Positions 4,859-5,848 of a stretch of 5,848 nucleotides of DNA are shown here, piece by piece; positions within the stretch are counted from its first letter, which is position 1; each line of letters opens with the position of its first letter. The DNA is taken from NCBI GenBank assembly GCA_002309035.1, contig DBWT01000026.1, forward strand, positions 14,291 to 20,138, in the 5' to 3' direction. The position numbers and the translations under genes are program-made. Source of the stretch: Caryophanales bacterium UBA1231 (GTDB taxonomy: Bacteria; Bacillota_I; Bacilli_A; ML615J-28; CAG-313). The notes below the pieces were generated by a model. That model worked only from the letters and a program-made list of their open reading frames with translations. It was not told the origin of the DNA and did not search any database.

Positions 4859-5525
4859 TTTACATCTTAATTATTGTTTTAATAAAAGAAACTTATTAAT
4901 TCTGATATTAAGCTTTTTATTAATGCAGATAATGGTATTGTTTTTCTTTTTATCATATGAAAATGTGAATTTATCAGATTTAGATAAAATGGATTTGGTT
5001 TGGAACAATACTATTTCATTACAAAAGATTATCTTAGGTTTTATTGTTATTTTTATTTTTGGTAATTTCTGTTTAGAGGAAAATGATGAATATCAATATT
5101 TAGTTATAAGTAAGACGACAAAGAAGAAGTATTATTTAACTAAGTTTACATCGATGATTATTATTGTTGTATTATTTTTCTTCTTGAATTTTTTCTCTTT
5201 TTTAACAATATCATTACTGTTTAATTCGGAATTTACTTTTAACATTGTTTATTTTTTAACCTATTTTTATTTATTATTAGTTGTAATTACCTATGCACAC
5301 TTAACGATGGTCTTGATTAGACTCTTCAATAGTATTCTTATTGTTATTTTTATTCTAATTTTATATATTAGTTCATCAACATGGATAAATGTGCCATTTT
5401 TAACTTTTTTACTTCCATCAATTGGCTTAGAAAATATCACAATTTATGATTTATTAAGGACTTTTATTATGCTGATTTTTCTAAAAATCGTAAATTTTGT
5501 TGTTTTTCTTGAATATAAGAAATAA
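4836..5525 (+). CDS. ABC-2-type transporter permease
   Basis: This 229-residue, very hydrophobic protein has about six membrane helices, near residues 19-39, 63-80, 106-128, 135-160, 166-182 and 207-225. Between helices 2 and 3 lies a charged loop, EENDEYQYLVISKTTKKKYY (81-100), followed by LTKF. This is the usual ABC-2 coupling segment ('...yLlisrpvsR..y...K'), which contacts the ATPase in the cytoplasm. With the ATPase it should form a homodimeric or half-size exporter; substrates of such units include peptides, lantibiotics and lipid-linked compounds. The substrate here is unknown. ATG 4836 has AGAGGA (4825-4830) five bases upstream and overlaps the ATPase by 23 bases. No close match to a named family is evident beyond the ABC-2 fold. 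Confidence 0.85.
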   Translation: MSLTKLVSLHLNYCFNKRNLLILILSFLLMQIMVLFFFLSYENVNLSDLDKMDLVWNNTISLQKIILGFIVIFIFGNFCLEENDEYQYLVISKTTKKKYYLTKFTSMIIIVVLFFFLNFFSFLTISLLFNSEFTFNIVYFLTYFYLLLVVITYAHLTMVLIRLFNSILIVIFILILYISSSTWINVPFLTFLLPSIGLENITIYDLLRTFIMLIFLKIVNFVVFLEYKK

Positions 5526-5540
5526 AAAATATCTTATTAT

Positions 5541-5569
5541 TTGATAAAATTTTCAAATATATGTATAAT
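5541..5569 (+). promoter_or_regulatory. Sigma-A-type promoter of the last gene
   Basis: TTGATA (5541-5546) and a perfect TATAAT (5564-5569) are 17 bases apart. The start site would fall near 5576, giving a leader of about 35 bases with AGGAG (5599-5603). Five of six -35 positions match except the fifth. The promoter separates the last gene from the ABC cassette. Confidence 0.8.
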
Positions 5570-5581
5570 ATATACGTATAT
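5570..5581 (+). promoter_or_regulatory. 12-bp perfect palindrome at the predicted start of transcription
   Basis: ATATACGTATAT reads the same on both strands and starts one base after the -10 box, over the predicted +1 site. A dimeric repressor could bind here, but AT-rich sequence makes such palindromes common. A wider inverted pair, ATTTGA (5539-5544) and TCAAAT (5553-5558), also covers the -35 box. Confidence 0.25.
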
Positions 5582-5609
5582 TTATAAATAAAATTATTAG
5601 GAGAATAGT

Positions 5610-5848
5610 ATGATGAATGAATTATTGTCTATTGTGAAGAATTTTGCTGCAATAATCTTCAACAGTAATGCGTTTGCTATTATATTGATGATTGCAATAA
5701 TCCTATTATTAGGTATTTATTTCTTATTTTTACTTCACAGAAGAACAAATTTATATAAAGAACAAGAAGAAAAAGAAGTTGAAGAATCTGCTCCTATAAC
5801 TACTTCTGAACCAGAACCTGAACCAGAACCTGAGCCAGAACCTGAGCC
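5610..5848 (+). CDS. Membrane-anchored protein with acidic linker and Glu-Pro repeat (partial, N-terminal)
   Basis: The frame opens at ATG 5610 with AGGAG (5599-5603), six bases upstream. A second ATG follows directly. It is cut by the window edge after 79 whole codons. Residues ~20-43 form one membrane helix (NAFAIILMIAIILLLGIYFL and on), followed by HRR, so the C-terminal part should face the cytoplasm. Then comes an acidic linker (KEQEEKEVEESAP, about 50-62) and from residue 67 a run of Glu-Pro pairs that continues out of view. The functional domain is not visible. Membrane-tethered proteins with acidic linkers in Firmicutes include some FtsY receptors and division proteins, but nothing here decides between them. 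It has its own promoter and is not part of the ABC cassette. Confidence 0.8.
   Translation, partial: MMNELLSIVKNFAAIIFNSNAFAIILMIAIILLLGIYFLFLLHRRTNLYKEQEEKEVEESAPITTSEPEPEPEPEPEPE
5808..5848 (+). repeat. 12-base tandem repeat GARCCAGAACCT encoding (Glu-Pro)n
   Basis: Units GAACCAGAACCT (5808-5819), GAACCAGAACCT (5820-5831) and GAGCCAGAACCT (5832-5843) are followed by GAGCC at the window edge, so the array is unfinished. Each unit encodes EPEP. The near identity of units suggests recent expansion and possible length variation between strains without frame loss, since the unit is a multiple of three. Confidence 0.9.

Noticed and set aside
5524..5556. Possible terminator after the permease
   Set aside because: TATC (5530-5533) and GATA (5543-5546) give only four AT-rich pairs, and the following A/T run does not form a proper stem plus T tract. 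The TTGATA here is better explained as the -35 box of the next gene.

Overview
The window is very AT-rich, all seven complete genes and both partial ones lie on the + strand, and Shine-Dalgarno (SD) sites are clear (AGGAGG, AAAGGAG and similar). Promoters look sigma-A-like, with TTGNNN, a 17-base spacer and TATAAT. No complete gene contains an internal TGA, tryptophan is TGG, and one gene ends in TGA, so the standard bacterial code fits better than the TGA=Trp code of Mycoplasma. This points to a low-GC Bacilli/Firmicutes-type chromosome, perhaps one of the small-genome, gut-associated or Acholeplasma-like lineages. The lineage is an inference from composition and gene families only.

Region 1 (1-456) is housekeeping. 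It holds the C-terminal S1 domain of a Tex-like RNA-binding protein, then acyl carrier protein (acpP), whose SD overlaps the tex stop codon. A clean 9-bp hairpin terminator closes the unit.

Region 2 (457-2640) starts with a strong promoter. It drives a MarR regulator whose DNA-binding half resembles FabT, the fatty-acid synthesis repressor of lactic acid bacteria. Its first ~125 residues form a Lys/Thr/Pro-rich tail like a histone H1 tail. The next gene, overlapping it by 35 bases, is an M24B Xaa-Pro aminopeptidase with all five metal ligands. FabT is known to use acyl-ACP as co-repressor, so its place just downstream of acpP is suggestive.

Region 3 (2641-5525) is the accessory-looking part. 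An 85-base nested inverted repeat separates pepP from four tightly packed genes: a small secreted beta-rich protein with a Ser/Thr-rich amphipathic stretch, a single-pass membrane-anchored protein with a large outside domain, a compact ABC ATPase, and a six-helix ABC-2 permease. The three internal junctions are overlaps of 26, 26 and 23 bases, so they are probably translated as one unit. I recognise neither of the first two proteins. A working idea is a secreted factor plus an ABC pump for its export, or for immunity to it. The first gene has no ordinary start codon at a good distance from its best SD, which is itself buried in the inverted repeat.

Region 4 (5526-5848) is a new transcription unit with a near-consensus promoter. 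It encodes the start of a membrane-anchored protein with an acidic linker and a Glu-Pro repeat that runs off the end of the window.
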